NCBI GenBank assembly: GCA_013322215.1
Contig: JAAMEZ010000036.1
Coordinates: forward strand, 868,001-932,000
Source: Martinezella rhizogenes
GTDB taxonomy: Bacteria; Pseudomonadota; Alphaproteobacteria; Rhizobiales; Rhizobiaceae
Direction of reading: 5' to 3'
Length of the DNA stretch: 64,000 nt
How positions within the stretch are numbered: the stretch's first letter is position 1; each line of letters starts with the position of its first letter. This document shows, one piece after another, positions 43,211 to 53,700 of this stretch. Made by a program: the position numbers and the translations under genes. Below the pieces are notes generated by a model. It made no database searches, was not told where the DNA came from, and saw nothing but the letters and a program-made list of their open reading frames with translations.

Positions 43211-44683
43211 ATGAATATCCAAATCCATAGTTTCATCGATGCCGAGCGCTGGACCGGCCGCGCCTTCTTCGGCGGCTGGGATCGGACCGAAGCGGGGACG
43301 ATCAATGTCATTGATCCCGCCAACGGAACGGTTCTCACCTCCGTCGGGCTTGGTGGGCCAGCAGACATCGCCCGTGCCGCTGGCGAGGCACGCGCTGCCC
43401 AGAAGGCCTGGGCAAAGATGCTTGGCGCGGAGCGTGCGCGCATCCTCAACAAGGCCGCGGAATTGCTGGAGGCAAACGGTAAGGAACTCGCCCAGTGGAT
43501 CATGAAGGAGTCCGGCTCGATCCATCAGAAGGCGATGATTGAGATCGAGCACGGAGCGCTTTTCATTCGCCATGCGGCAACACTCGCCACGGCTCCCTCC
43601 GGCGTGTTCCTTCCCGGCATGGATGATCGTGAAAACTATGCCCGACGTGTGCCGCATGGCGTCGTCGGCGTCATCTCGCCGTTCAATTTTCCGCTCGTTC
43701 TCTCGGTTCGCTCCATTGCCGCCGCGCTGGCGGTCGGCAATGCGGTGGTGCACAAGCCCGATCCGCGCACATCGATCTCGGGCGGTATCATCATCGCCCG
43801 TATTTTCGAGGAGGCCGGCTTGCCGGCGGGCATTCTGCATATCGTGCCCGGCGGCGCAGATGCCGGCGAAGCTCTCTGCAGCGATCCGAACGTGGCGATG
43901 ATCTCTTTCACGGGCTCCGCCCGCGGCGGTGCCAAGGTTGGCGAGATAGCCGGCAAGAACCTGAAGCGTGTTCAGCTCGAACTTGGCGGCAAGAACGCGC
44001 TAATCATTCTTGATGATGCCGATCCTGACGTCGCGGCCTCCAATGCCGCCTGGGGCGCGTTCCTTCACCAGGGTCAGATTTGCATGGCAACCGGCCTGAT
44101 TCTCGTTGACGAGACGATCGAACGGGCGGTGACTGAGCGGCTGGTCGCAAAGGCCGCGCAGCTGCCAGTTGGCGATCCCTCGAGCTACCAGGTGGCGCTC
44201 GGGCCGATCATTTCGGATGCCCAGGTGATGGCGATCCAGGCGATCGTCGACGACGCTGTGACAAAAGGCGCCCGATTGCTCGCCGGCGGTAGCGGAAAGG
44301 GGCGCTTCTATCCCGCAACCGTGCTCTCTGGCGTGAAGCCCGGCATGCTCGCCTTCGAGGAGGAGATCTTCGGCCCTGTCGCCTGTATCGTCTCTTTCCG
44401 CAGTGACGAAGAGGCGATAGCGCTTGCCAACCGATCCGACTACGGCCTCGCCGCCGGGGTCATTTCCGCCGATATCGGCCGGGCGATGGCAGTCGGACAA
44501 GAGCTTGAGGTTGGCCAACTGCACATCAACGACCAGACGGTCAATGGCGGGCCATATGCCCCCTTCGGCGGACGCGGCAAATCGGGTAACGGCACGCGGG
44601 TGGGTGGCCCGGCGGACATCGAAGAATTCACCCAATGGCAGTGGGTTTCGATCAAGAACGCCGCAACACCCTATCCGTTCTGA
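43211..44683 (+). CDS. Aromatic aldehyde dehydrogenase (benzaldehyde/vanillin type), copy 3
   Basis: The product is 490 residues of the aldehyde dehydrogenase family: catalytic cysteine C291 in HQGQICMA, glutamate in LELGGKNA, and a C-terminal NDQTVNGGPYAPFGGRGKSGNG typical of benzaldehyde/vanillin dehydrogenases (XylC/Vdh group). It is more distant from the two copies in the importer operon. The chosen ATG at 43211 has TGAGGAGG upstream. A perfect sigma54 promoter precedes it and the activator gene is divergent. Vanillin or coniferyl aldehyde are the likely substrates. Confidence 0.9.
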   Translation: MNIQIHSFIDAERWTGRAFFGGWDRTEAGTINVIDPANGTVLTSVGLGGPADIARAAGEARAAQKAWAKMLGAERARILNKAAELLEANGKELAQWIMKESGSIHQKAMIEIEHGALFIRHAATLATAPSGVFLPGMDDRENYARRVPHGVVGVISPFNFPLVLSVRSIAAALAVGNAVVHKPDPRTSISGGIIIARIFEEAGLPAGILHIVPGGADAGEALCSDPNVAMISFTGSARGGAKVGEIAGKNLKRVQLELGGKNALIILDDADPDVAASNAAWGAFLHQGQICMATGLILVDETIERAVTERLVAKAAQLPVGDPSSYQVALGPIISDAQVMAIQAIVDDAVTKGARLLAGGSGKGRFYPATVLSGVKPGMLAFEEEIFGPVACIVSFRSDEEAIALANRSDYGLAAGVISADIGRAMAVGQELEVGQLHINDQTVNGGPYAPFGGRGKSGNGTRVGGPADIEEFTQWQWVSIKNAATPYPF

Positions 44684-44773
44684 TCTGCCTGCATTTTCGT
44701 CCATTTTCGCGATCGAGCCCCGGACCGCCTGACTGCGCCCGGTTCGACGCCTTCCAGAACAAGGATGATACCC

Positions 44774-45541
44774 ATGAACTTTCACGGAAAAACAATCGTC
44801 GTCACCGGCGCGTCCTCCGGCATTGGGGGCGAAGTCGCTCGCCTGGCACGCTTTCATGGCGCACATGTTATCGGTCTTGATCGGAACGATCCGATGCTGA
44901 CGCTTGACGGCTTCATCAAGGCCGACCTGAGTGATCCCTCCGCAATCGACATAGCCGTGCGCTCACTGCCCGGGCAGGTCGACGCGCTGATCAATGCGGC
45001 GGGCGTGCCCGGAACCGCCGATCGGGCTCTCGTCGCGAAAGTCAATTACCTCGGGCTTCGCCACCTCACCGAAGTGCTGGTGGCGCGGATGCCCAAGGGG
45101 GCATCGATCGTCAATTTTGCCTCCATTCTTGGCGCTGAGTGGCCCAAACGTGTCGAGGCTCATCATGCGCTCGCCGCGACGAAGAACTTCGCCGAGGGAC
45201 TGGCCTGGCTAAACGACAACCCGGTCGCACAAGAGACTTGCTATCAGTATTTCAAGGAGGCGCTGATTGTCTGGACGCGCGCGCGTAGCTCCGATCTGTT
45301 CATGCGGTACGACATCCGCATGAATTCGGTGGCACCGGGGCCGGTCTTCACTCCGATCCTTGGCGATTTCGTCACCATGCTGGGCGAAGAACGGGTGCAG
45401 CGAGACGCGGGCCTGATGAAGCGCCCTGCCTTTGCTGACGAGATTGCCGGACCCACCCTATTCCTCTGCTCGGATGCCGCTCGCTGTGTGGTCGGCGTCA
45501 ACCTGGCAGTCGATGGCGGCCTGGCGGCGACCGCTCTCTGA
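44774..45541 (+). CDS. Coniferyl-alcohol dehydrogenase-like SDR, copy 2
   Basis: The product is 255 residues with TGASSGIGG, NAAGVPG and a catalytic YxxxK as YQYFK near residue 158. Insert and C-terminus (NSVAPGPVFTPIL, LFLCSDAARCVVGVNLAVDGGL) follow the same pattern as the SDR encoded at 26004-26789. The ATG at 44774 has AAGGA 8 nt before it; the ATG nine bases earlier would overlap that site. It is 90 bp after the aldehyde dehydrogenase and probably under the same sigma54 promoter. Confidence 0.83.
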   Translation: MNFHGKTIVVTGASSGIGGEVARLARFHGAHVIGLDRNDPMLTLDGFIKADLSDPSAIDIAVRSLPGQVDALINAAGVPGTADRALVAKVNYLGLRHLTEVLVARMPKGASIVNFASILGAEWPKRVEAHHALAATKNFAEGLAWLNDNPVAQETCYQYFKEALIVWTRARSSDLFMRYDIRMNSVAPGPVFTPILGDFVTMLGEERVQRDAGLMKRPAFADEIAGPTLFLCSDAARCVVGVNLAVDGGLAATAL

Positions 45542-45569
45542 TCGATCAAAGTCTTTGGTTCTTGATCGC

Positions 45570-45929
45570 CTACCCGACGCCCTCGACCCTGCCATGGGCG
45601 GTGGCCTGCGAAAGCTCCTGCCCGGGGAGGGGAACTGCGTGTTTCGGCCTTAAAATATGGCACTCACTTTTCCTTGGCAAAAATTGACTGGGTCGTTTCC
45701 GGTTGGTTTCCCACGCGCGGCAACCGGTGTCGAATAGTGACGGCGCCAGAACCTCTCGATTCGATCTGAGCGTCGGTATCAACGCTCCTGCCATTTCCTC
45801 CAGGATTGCGTTGACGGTTCTTTCCGCATCTTTCAGATGGAGATAGGGGGTACGCCTTGCGACGATTTCGATAAGTTCGGCTTTGCAATCGTCGCAACAT
45901 CGTTCATGACGATGCTCGATCCGGATCAC
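45570..45929 (-). pseudogene. HU/IHF-family DNA-binding protein, decayed by two frameshifts
   Basis: The frame starting near 45929 reads AELIEIVARRTPYLHLKDAERTVNAILEEMAGAL in two overlapping pieces, which matches the helical half of IHF-beta (ELI-RIA--NPHLYQRDVE-IVNAIL-EI). Near 45780 the homology jumps to another frame: DAQIESRGSGAVTIRHRLPR then VGNQPETTQSIFAKEK, matching the DNA-binding arm (RVELRGFGAFSVKHRPARVGRNPRTG). After a stop, the first frame resumes with KHAVPLPGQEL, like the VPFFKPGKEL ending. Two shifts therefore separate three homologous blocks; no intact product is possible. Confidence 0.65.
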
Positions 45930-46193
45930 ACTTACTCAGCCTTTTTCGATCCAGGTCCATGAAAACCTCCTCTGTCGAAGACGCTTGTCACGCGTGGACC
46001 GCTTCATCAGATATCAACGGCAATCAACGCCGCGGCGAGCGATGGAACTCTACTACGTCTGGTCCCTGAACCAAGGGATTGAAAGTCCCCGATCTTCATA
46101 TCGATACGCTAAAGGTGAAGGCTCGGAATTTTCATTAGAACTGCGCGGATCGTTCACATCGCTTGCAGTGCTGAGGGCTTTCAACATCGTCAG
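45930..46193. other. Intergenic stretch with nothing recognised
   Basis: A plus-strand frame (45985-46215) has no family motif. No RNA gene or terminator was identified between the two gene remnants. Confidence 0.35.
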
Positions 46194-46367
46194 TTACCTC
46201 ATTGGCGGCTCGTAGCTGACGCGGAGAGTCTGAACTTGTCTGACCCGATACGATATGATCCATGCGCCTGCACCAACCGCGAGAAGTGCGCCGAAAATCA
46301 TTCTTCCGGTCACGGTCTCATCAAAGAAAACAACAGCAGAAATAACGCTTAGCACTAATTGGAAGGA
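46194..46367 (-). pseudogene. C-terminal remnant of a DMT/EamA-type transporter
   Basis: The minus strand reads SFQLVLSVISAVVFFDETVT and then GRMIFGALLAVGAGAWIISY to a TAA at 46194. The FxETVT-x(n)-GALLxxxG pattern is the last two helices of EamA-domain exporters. Sequence further upstream on this strand is not membrane-like, so the rest is lost. Confidence 0.5.
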
Positions 46368-46606
46368 TTTGTTTTTGCAGAGCTTTTGGCTCAGTTTAAT
46401 CGGGCAACGCCAAATGAAAACCGGTCAAATCCTACTGATATTTAACACCCAGAAGCCGGCCAGCCCCCGATCGGTCATTCTATCGAGGTTAAGCCGATGT
46501 ATGCTATTGGAAAATTTGAGGCGGAAGACTTCCGTAACAATAGGGTCGTCGGTTCCAATCGCATCAACTGCAAATAAACTCTATTGAAAGCGATCGGCAT
46601 TGACGT
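46368..46606. other. AT-rich noncoding stretch
   Basis: Lower GC than the neighbouring genes and without a supported frame. It lies downstream of the histidine kinase gene, but no clear terminator hairpin is visible. Confidence 0.35.
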
Positions 46607-47950
46607 TTAGGTTGCGAGCCGAACGTGGGTGCCAATATTTGGTGTCATGATTTCGAGGCGCATGCCATGCAGCCTTGCGATCGCTGAAACCAGGCTCAGT
46701 CCCAAACCATTGCCGGGGGCATGTCGGCTTTTCTCGGCCTTATAGAAGCGGCGAAGCACGGCGTCGGCCTCTTCCGCGCGGATCCCTATGCCGGTATCCT
46801 CGACGGTCACAGCCACTCCGCGCTCTGTGCCTTCGACGCGGACGGTTGCGCTCCCTCCCGGCGGCGTAAACTTGATCGCGTTGTCAATCAGGTTGGCGAT
46901 CGCTTCGAAGATCAGGCTCGGGTCGCCTGAGATGATCGCTGGTTGCTCCGTGCTCGCCGCATAGGCAAGAGTGACCGCGCATTCATCGGCTGCGGGCTCG
47001 AAGAAATCGACGGCATCGCGTGCGATCTCCTTCAAATCGATATCGACGAAGCCTGATCTCCGCAGGCCATCCTCCACTTCCGAGATACGCAGAAGCGCGC
47101 CAAACGTCTTGAGAATGCCGCGTATCTCGTCGAGCGCTTCGTCGATATAGCCGTGATATTCATCGATACTGGTCGCGCGCCGGCGCGCGCGCTCAAGGCT
47201 GCCCAGCAGGCGGGTGAGCGGCGTACGCATATCGTGGGCGATATTGTCGCAAACGCCCTTGACTTCCTGCATCAGGCGCTCGATTTCGTCGAGCATTTCA
47301 TTGACCACTTTGGCGAGGCGATCGATGTCGCCGCCGGCGCGGCCTGTCGGCAGTCGCTGTTTGAGATCTCCCTTCATGATTTGCGCTGCGGCGCCAGACA
47401 TGGCGTCCAGCCGACGAACCGCGCCGAAGCCGACGGCGATTGCGCCCGCAAGTCCCAATATCGCTGTTGTCAGCGCCGCGAACAACGTCGCATTTTCGAG
47501 ACGCTCGCGAAATTCGCGCTGCTCATGCAGACTTTGTGCGACAAGGATGGAGGAGCCATCGGCGCGCCGATGCAGCAACCCTCTATAGTGATATTTCCTT
47601 GCGGTGCTGTGGTCGGCGAAATCGAAGGGAGCGTCAACAACGGATCCTTCGGGATAGGTGAGCGGGATTCCCGCCACGAGCTTGCCATCCCGATCGAAAA
47701 GCGAAAAGGGGCGCTCGGTGTTCGTCAAATCCCGGCTTCGGGCGGATAGGCGTGAAACGACCGCGTCCGTCGGCAGGTTCTGAAGCGATTGCATCTCGCG
47801 CCTCAGCCATTCGTCGCTTCGCTGGTCGAGAAAGTCCTGCATCTGCCAATCGACGAACAGAAACAAAGCACTTGCTGCCGCGCCGAACACGAGCAGGAAG
47901 GCAAGCGCCAAGCGGAAGCCGCTCGTCCTGAAAAGTTCAATTGGCCGCAT
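46607..47950 (-). CDS. Two-component sensor histidine kinase
   Basis: The product is 447 residues: a first membrane helix (about 11-33), a periplasmic loop of about 120 residues, a second helix (about 155-178), HAMP, then the phosphoacceptor H239 in NIAHDMRTPLTRL. The N box is LIDNAIKF, and the G boxes are DTGIGI and GNGLGLSLV. I take the ATG at 47950, which overlaps the end of the response-regulator gene by 14 bp; an in-frame GTG at 47971 is possible. It forms a pair with the upstream regulator and may also phosphorylate the divergent orphan regulator. Confidence 0.9.
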   Translation of the reverse strand: MRPIELFRTSGFRLALAFLLVFGAAASALFLFVDWQMQDFLDQRSDEWLRREMQSLQNLPTDAVVSRLSARSRDLTNTERPFSLFDRDGKLVAGIPLTYPEGSVVDAPFDFADHSTARKYHYRGLLHRRADGSSILVAQSLHEQREFRERLENATLFAALTTAILGLAGAIAVGFGAVRRLDAMSGAAAQIMKGDLKQRLPTGRAGGDIDRLAKVVNEMLDEIERLMQEVKGVCDNIAHDMRTPLTRLLGSLERARRRATSIDEYHGYIDEALDEIRGILKTFGALLRISEVEDGLRRSGFVDIDLKEIARDAVDFFEPAADECAVTLAYAASTEQPAIISGDPSLIFEAIANLIDNAIKFTPPGGSATVRVEGTERGVAVTVEDTGIGIRAEEADAVLRRFYKAEKSRHAPGNGLGLSLVSAIARLHGMRLEIMTPNIGTHVRLAT

Positions 47951-48620
47951 CGAGAATATAGCCTGAGCCACGAAGCGTTCGGATCAGGGGCGTAAGGCCA
48001 GGCAGATCCAGCTTCTTGCGAAGTTTGCTGATATGGACGTCGATGACGTTCGTCGCCTCGCCGTAGCGGTAGTGCCAGACTTCTTCGAACATCATCGTGC
48101 GTGTAACGATCTGACCGGAGTGCCGGGCGAGATATTCAAGCAACTGATACTCCCGCGGCAGGAGATCGATGATGTTGCCAGCCCGGCTGGCGGTATGTGT
48201 CAGGAGATTGATTTCAAGATCGCCGACTTTGAGAACCGTCTCCTGAGCCGTGTTGGTTCGGCGGCGCATGAGGACATCCAGCCGCGCCGTCAGCTCGAGC
48301 GCTTCAAACGGCTTCGTCAGATAGTCGTCGCCGCCGGCCTTGAGACCGCGTACCCTTTCGTCGACCGCTGAAAGCGCACTCAAAATCAGGACCGGGGTCT
48401 GCACGGACGCGGCCCGTAAGGCAGCCAGCATTCCGAGCCCGTCAAGCGTGCCGGGCAGCATGCGATCGAGCACGATGGCATCAAATGTGCCGGAAATCGC
48501 CTTGACCAGTCCATCCCGACCGTCGACCGACTGTGTAACGGTGCAGCCGTGGTCCACAAGTGCCGCCTCGATTTCCGACGCCGTCCCCAGATCATCCTCG
48601 ACCACGAGTATCTTCGACAC
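47937..48620 (-). CDS. OmpR-family response regulator, partner of the kinase
   Basis: The product is 227 residues: receiver with the acidic pair at 9-10, phosphoacceptor D52 (VLDRMLPG) and K103 (LTKPF), then a winged-helix DNA-binding domain (LLPREYQLLEYLARHSGQIVTR, ISKLRKKL). The frame is open to 49484, but the start is the GTG at 48620, preceded by GGAGGAAAT. Divergent from the second response regulator at 48756. Confidence 0.9.
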   Translation of the reverse strand: MSKILVVEDDLGTASEIEAALVDHGCTVTQSVDGRDGLVKAISGTFDAIVLDRMLPGTLDGLGMLAALRAASVQTPVLILSALSAVDERVRGLKAGGDDYLTKPFEALELTARLDVLMRRRTNTAQETVLKVGDLEINLLTHTASRAGNIIDLLPREYQLLEYLARHSGQIVTRTMMFEEVWHYRYGEATNVIDVHISKLRKKLDLPGLTPLIRTLRGSGYILDAAN

Positions 48621-48755
48621 ATTTCCTCCAAGAATGCTGACTAGCTTTCGCACATTATCTAGATAATCAATCTTGAATATTCGTTCGCCTGAACATGAAA
48701 TCAATTTCATCTTCGCGAGCGCTTGGAACGACGTGCTGTCTTCAACGAGGATTGA

Positions 48756-49427
48756 ATGCGCCTGCTGGTAGTTGAAGATGATGACCGAAGTGCGGCCTAT
48801 CTGAAGCGAGGCCTCTCCGAATCCGGGCATGTCGTTGATGTCGCAGGCGATGGTGAACTCGGCCTTGCACTTGCAATGGAGCTGATCTACGACGGCCTGG
48901 TGGTGGATCGGCTTCTGCCCAAGCTTGACGGCATCGAGCTCGTCAGGCGCCTTCGCGAGATGAAGGTCAATGTGCCGGTGATCATGGTGAGCGCGCTGGC
49001 GAGCTCGATGGATCGTGTGGAGGGGTTGCGTGCCGGCTGCGACGACTACCTCGCCAAGCCCTTCTTCTTCTCCGAACTCCTTGCCCGCATCGAGGCCATT
49101 ACGAAGCACTTCGTAGCGGATGGCTACGAGAACACGCTGGTCGTGGGCGATTTGTCGCTCGATCTTCGGCGGCGAATTGCGCGCAGGAAGGAACGCATCA
49201 TTGATCTGCAGTTCAGGGAATTCCTCCTTCTGCAGGCTCTTATGCGCAACGCAGGTTCCGTCGTAACCCGTGCGATGCTGCTTGAGGCCGCGTGGGACTA
49301 CGACTTCGATCCCCGAGGTAATATCGTCGACATGCATGTCCATCGTTTGCGCAAGAAGATCGACATGGGCGCAACGACAAGCATGATTATCACGGTTCCA
49401 GGCGCCGGGTATCTCATCAAGCCATAA
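48756..49427 (+). CDS. Orphan OmpR-family response regulator of the efflux operon
   Basis: 223 residues. Receiver: MRLLVVEDDD, phosphoacceptor D51 (VVDRLLPKLDG), S79 (MVSA), K101 (LAKPF). Winged helix ends HRLRKKIDMG. All residues needed for phosphorylation are present, but no kinase gene accompanies it. It is followed 139 bp later by the RND efflux genes, which it probably controls; the kinase on the other strand is the nearest possible phosphodonor. Confidence 0.9.
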   Translation: MRLLVVEDDDRSAAYLKRGLSESGHVVDVAGDGELGLALAMELIYDGLVVDRLLPKLDGIELVRRLREMKVNVPVIMVSALASSMDRVEGLRAGCDDYLAKPFFFSELLARIEAITKHFVADGYENTLVVGDLSLDLRRRIARRKERIIDLQFREFLLLQALMRNAGSVVTRAMLLEAAWDYDFDPRGNIVDMHVHRLRKKIDMGATTSMIITVPGAGYLIKP

Positions 49428-49566
49428 TCCGCGGCTTCGGCGAAACATAAAAAATTTTTCATCCTGGCGCGAATTACCGGCCATTTGCGATCCGTCACAT
49501 TTCCAAGCATCGCGTGACGGGGCTCCGTGTCCCTGCGCAATTTTAAACGCTTTATGGAGTTTTGCA

Positions 49567-50769
49567 GTGGATCGTTCCCGTGTAGGGTCAAACAGTTCAG
49601 CTAGGCCATTTTACCTTCTGGGGATAGGCGCTTTGGCGGTAGCCGGAGCAGTAGCCGGGTATCTCGTCTATTGGCCGGGGCCTGGTCTTAGCAAAACCAA
49701 AGCATCGGCATCCGAACGCGCGCCGGTCCCGGTGCAGACCGCGACGGCGGCAATAAAAGATCTGCCTGTCGTGCGCAGTGGTCTCGGTGTGGTTTCCTCG
49801 TTGACCGCCGTAGATGTGAAGGTCCGCGTCGACGGCCAGCTCCAGCATATCGCTTTCGCTGAAGGACAGGATGTCAAGGCTGGAGATATCCTTGCGACGA
49901 TCGACCCTCGCCCCTACGCGGCGGCCGTGGCACAAGCGCAGGCGGACTACGACAAGGAGCTGGCCCAGCTCGATCAGGCCAAGATAGACGAGGCCCGGGC
50001 ACAGAAGCTCACGACCACGGGCAGCGGCACGACCCAGGCGGCCCAGACGGCGGCGGCGCAAGTCAAGGTCATGGATGCCACGGCGGCATCGGGAAAGGCG
50101 GCGCTCGATACTGCGAAACTCAATCTGGAGTTCGCAACCGTCACGGCTCCGATTACCGGCAGGGTAGGCCTGCGCCAGCAGCAGGAAGGAGGCATCCTGC
50201 GTACAACCGATGCGACGGGCGTGGTGACCGTCACGCAGATGCGCCCCATCTCCGTCGAATTCACGCTGACGCAGGATGATCTTCCGGATTTGGTTGCGGG
50301 ACAGGCAAAGGGCCAGCTGACCGTCTCGGCATATAGCCGCGACGGCGCCAAGCATCTGGCCGACGGAAAACTAAGCGCGATAGACAGCCAGGTGGATTCA
50401 TCCACCGGCATGGTGAAGCTGAAGGCCGTGTTTGCAAACGAGGACCTGTCGCTTTGGCCCGGAGAGCTGGTGACGGCAAACATAACGCTGCGCACCGATC
50501 CGAATTCGACGGTCGTGCCATCATCGGCGATACAGAACGGGCAGACAGGTCCGTATGTCTTCGTCGTAAAGCCGGGCAACAAGGTTTCCACCGCCTCGGT
50601 GACCGCCGGCATTGCTTACTCGGGCCTCACCGCAGTCACGCAAGGCGTCTCCAGCGGCGAGATCGTCGTCACCTCCGGTCAGTCCCGGCTTGCCGATGGA
50701 ACCGTCGTCTCCACGCAAGGCCCTGACGACAAGAAGCTGGCCGCCGGCGGCGAGGGGGCGGTCCAATGA
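49567..50769 (+). CDS. RND efflux periplasmic adaptor (membrane fusion protein)
   Basis: 400 residues. One N-terminal hydrophobic anchor (PFYLLGIGALAVAGAVAGYLVYW) is followed by a lipoyl/hairpin region (VRVDGQLQHIAFAEGQDVKAGD, APITGRVGLRQ) and beta-barrel (VEFTLTQDDLPDL), as in MdtA-type adaptors. The start is a GTG with ATGGAG upstream. It overlaps the pump gene by 4 bp (ATGA). It links the inner-membrane pump to an outer-membrane channel not encoded here. Confidence 0.9.
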   Translation: MDRSRVGSNSSARPFYLLGIGALAVAGAVAGYLVYWPGPGLSKTKASASERAPVPVQTATAAIKDLPVVRSGLGVVSSLTAVDVKVRVDGQLQHIAFAEGQDVKAGDILATIDPRPYAAAVAQAQADYDKELAQLDQAKIDEARAQKLTTTGSGTTQAAQTAAAQVKVMDATAASGKAALDTAKLNLEFATVTAPITGRVGLRQQQEGGILRTTDATGVVTVTQMRPISVEFTLTQDDLPDLVAGQAKGQLTVSAYSRDGAKHLADGKLSAIDSQVDSSTGMVKLKAVFANEDLSLWPGELVTANITLRTDPNSTVVPSSAIQNGQTGPYVFVVKPGNKVSTASVTAGIAYSGLTAVTQGVSSGEIVVTSGQSRLADGTVVSTQGPDDKKLAAGGEGAVQ

Positions 50770-53700
50770 ACCTTTCACAAATCTTCATCCAACGCAGGGT
50801 CGGAACCTGCCTCCTGGCTGCCGGACTTTTGATCGTTGGCTCCATTGCCTATGGCTTGTTGCCTATCGCATCGCTGCCCCAGGTCGATTTTCCCACGATC
50901 CAGATTTCAAGCTCTCTTCCCGGCGCTAGCGCCGAGACAATGGCGACATCGGTTGCCACACCGCTGGAAAATCAACTTTCGACGATCTCGGGCGTATCCC
51001 AGATGACGTCGACGAGTTCGTCCGGGCGAACTTCGATCGCGCTGCAATTCGATCTCAACAGGGATATCGATGCCGCCGCGCAGGATGTTCAGGCCGCGAT
51101 CAGTGCCGCCAGCGGTCAATTGCCCAAGGATCTGCCGGCCGCTCCTGCCTTCCATAAGAGCAATCCGGCGGAAGCGACGATCCTGACGCTAGCGCTCACA
51201 TCCGACCGCATTCCGACGACCGAACTCGATCATTATGCCGAAGACATCATCGCACAGCAGGTTTCGCAGATGAATGGCGTGGGCCTGGTGGATTACCATG
51301 GTCCCCAGCGACCGGCGATCCGCATCCAGCTCGATCCGGACAAGGTTGCGGCGCGAGGATTGACGCTGGAGGATATTCGAAGCGCCGTCGGCCTTCAGAC
51401 GGTCAATCAGCCCAAGGGGCAGCTGGCCGGCAACGGACGGACCATCGTTCTCGATGCGACCGACCAGATCATGGACGTCCCGGCGTTTCGTTCGATGGTG
51501 ATCGCCTATAAGAACGGCTCGCCCATTCGCGCAGAAGATCTCGGGACGGTAGTGTCGGCTCCGGAGGACGTCAACCAGGCGGCCTGGCTGCAGGATACGC
51601 GGTCGGTGATGCTGGATGTCCATAAAATGGCCGGTTCAAACGTGCTTGATACCATTCAGGGCATCAAGGCGAAGCTGCCGCAAATGGAGGCAGGGCTGCC
51701 GGCCGGCATCAAGCTGTCGGTTGTCGCCGACAGGTCGGGCATGATCCAGGCCTCGGTCGACGACGTCAAGGTGACGATCCTCATCACTATCGGCCTCGTC
51801 GTGCTGGTGATCTTCAGTTTTCTGCGAAATCTGTGGGCGACGATCATTCCGGCGGCAACCATTCCGCTATCCTTGATCGGTACTTTTGCCGTCATGTACC
51901 TCGCCGGTTACAGCCTCGATAATCTCTCGCTCATGGGATTGACCATCGCCGTCGGGTTTGTCGTCGATGACGCCATCGTGGTCATCGAAAATGTGATGCG
52001 ACATGTCGACGAGGGAAAGTCCACTCTCGAGGCCGCTGTCGAGGGATCGCGCGAGGTGGGCTTTACCATCGTTTCGATGACTGTCTCCCTGGTTGCCGTT
52101 TTCATTCCCATCCTGCTGATGAGCGGGATTGTCGGTCGCCTTTTCCGTGAGTTTGCCGTTACGATCAGCGTGGCGATCACGATATCGGGGCTCGTTTCGT
52201 TGACGGTCACCCCGATGATGTGCGCCTGGTTGATCAAGCATGATCACGACAAGCCGCACGGTGCGCTCTTCCGCTGGTCGGAGGCATTTTTCGAAAAATG
52301 CACGGCGGGGTATGGAAGAGCGCTCGATGTCGTCCTTCGCAGCCGCATCATAGTCCTTATCGTTGCGGTCGCCACGATGGCGGTGACGGGCTGGCTTTAC
52401 GTTTCCATCCAGAAGGGCTTCATCCCGCAACAGGATACCGGATGGGTTCAAGGGCAGGCGCAGGCGGCAACCGACATATCATTTGCGGACATGTCGACGA
52501 AGATGCAGGAACTCGCGCATATCGTCATGGTTGACCCGGCCGTCGACAACGTTGCCTACTGGATCAATCCCAGTCCGTCGGCCAGTGTCGGCCAGCTCCA
52601 GATCAATCTGAAGCCGATCGGCACGCGAAGCCCGGCGTCGGCAGTGCTGGCGCGTCTGCGAACTGCGACCGCGGGTTTGGAGGGACTGACGGTCGGCCTG
52701 CAGGTTCGCCAGGATGTCCAGATCGGTGGACGGTCTTCCGCGTCGCAGTATCAATACACGCTTCAAGATCCAGATACGGCGGAGCTCGACAAATGGGCGG
52801 CGGTGATGACCAAGGTCTTGAAGGGCCTCGCCGAGCTGCAGGATGTGATTTCCGATAAGCAGAAGGCTGCGACCAGCCTCACGCTCGATATAGATCGCTC
52901 GACGGCATCCAGGCTCGGTGTCAGCGTTTCCCAGATCGATCAAACGCTTTACGACGCTTTCGGGCAGCGGCAGATCGCTACGATGTACACGCAGGTCAGC
53001 CAGTACCACGTCGTGATGGAGCTTGCGCCGCAGTTCGCCTTGTCACCCGAGTCGCTGTCGCACCTCTATGTCAAGTCTTCCACCACCGGCAAGCTTGTTC
53101 CACTCAGCGTGCTTGGATCGCTGAAGACAGGTGTTCTGCCGGTCTCCATAAATCACCAGGGGTCCATCCCGGCAACGACGATCTCTTTCAACCTGAGGCC
53201 GGGCAGTGCCCTCAGCGACGCCGTGACGGCCATCAAGGCGGCGGAGACGGGCGCGGGTATGCCGGCCACCGTCATCGGCACCTTCCAAGGGACGGCGCAG
53301 GCATTCCAGGATTCGCTGCGAAGCCAGCCCTGGCTCATCCTGGCTGCCATCGTCGCGGTCTATATCGTGCTGGGTGTTCTCTATGAAAGCGCTGTTCATC
53401 CGCTGACGATCATCTCCACGCTGCCATCCGCGGGACTTGGAGCCTTGCTGGCCCTGAAACTGGCCAATCTGGACCTGTCCATCATGGGGATGATCGGCAT
53501 CATTCTTTTGATCGGCATCGTCAAAAAGAATGCGATCATGATGATCGACTTTGCGCTTGTTGCCGAACGAACGCAGAAGCTGGCGCCGCAAGATGCGATA
53601 CGACAGGCCTGTATGCTGCGGTTCCGGCCCATCATGATGACGACGCTTGCTGCATTGTTCGGGGCGGTTCCACTGGCATTGGGAACCGGGCCTGGATCCG

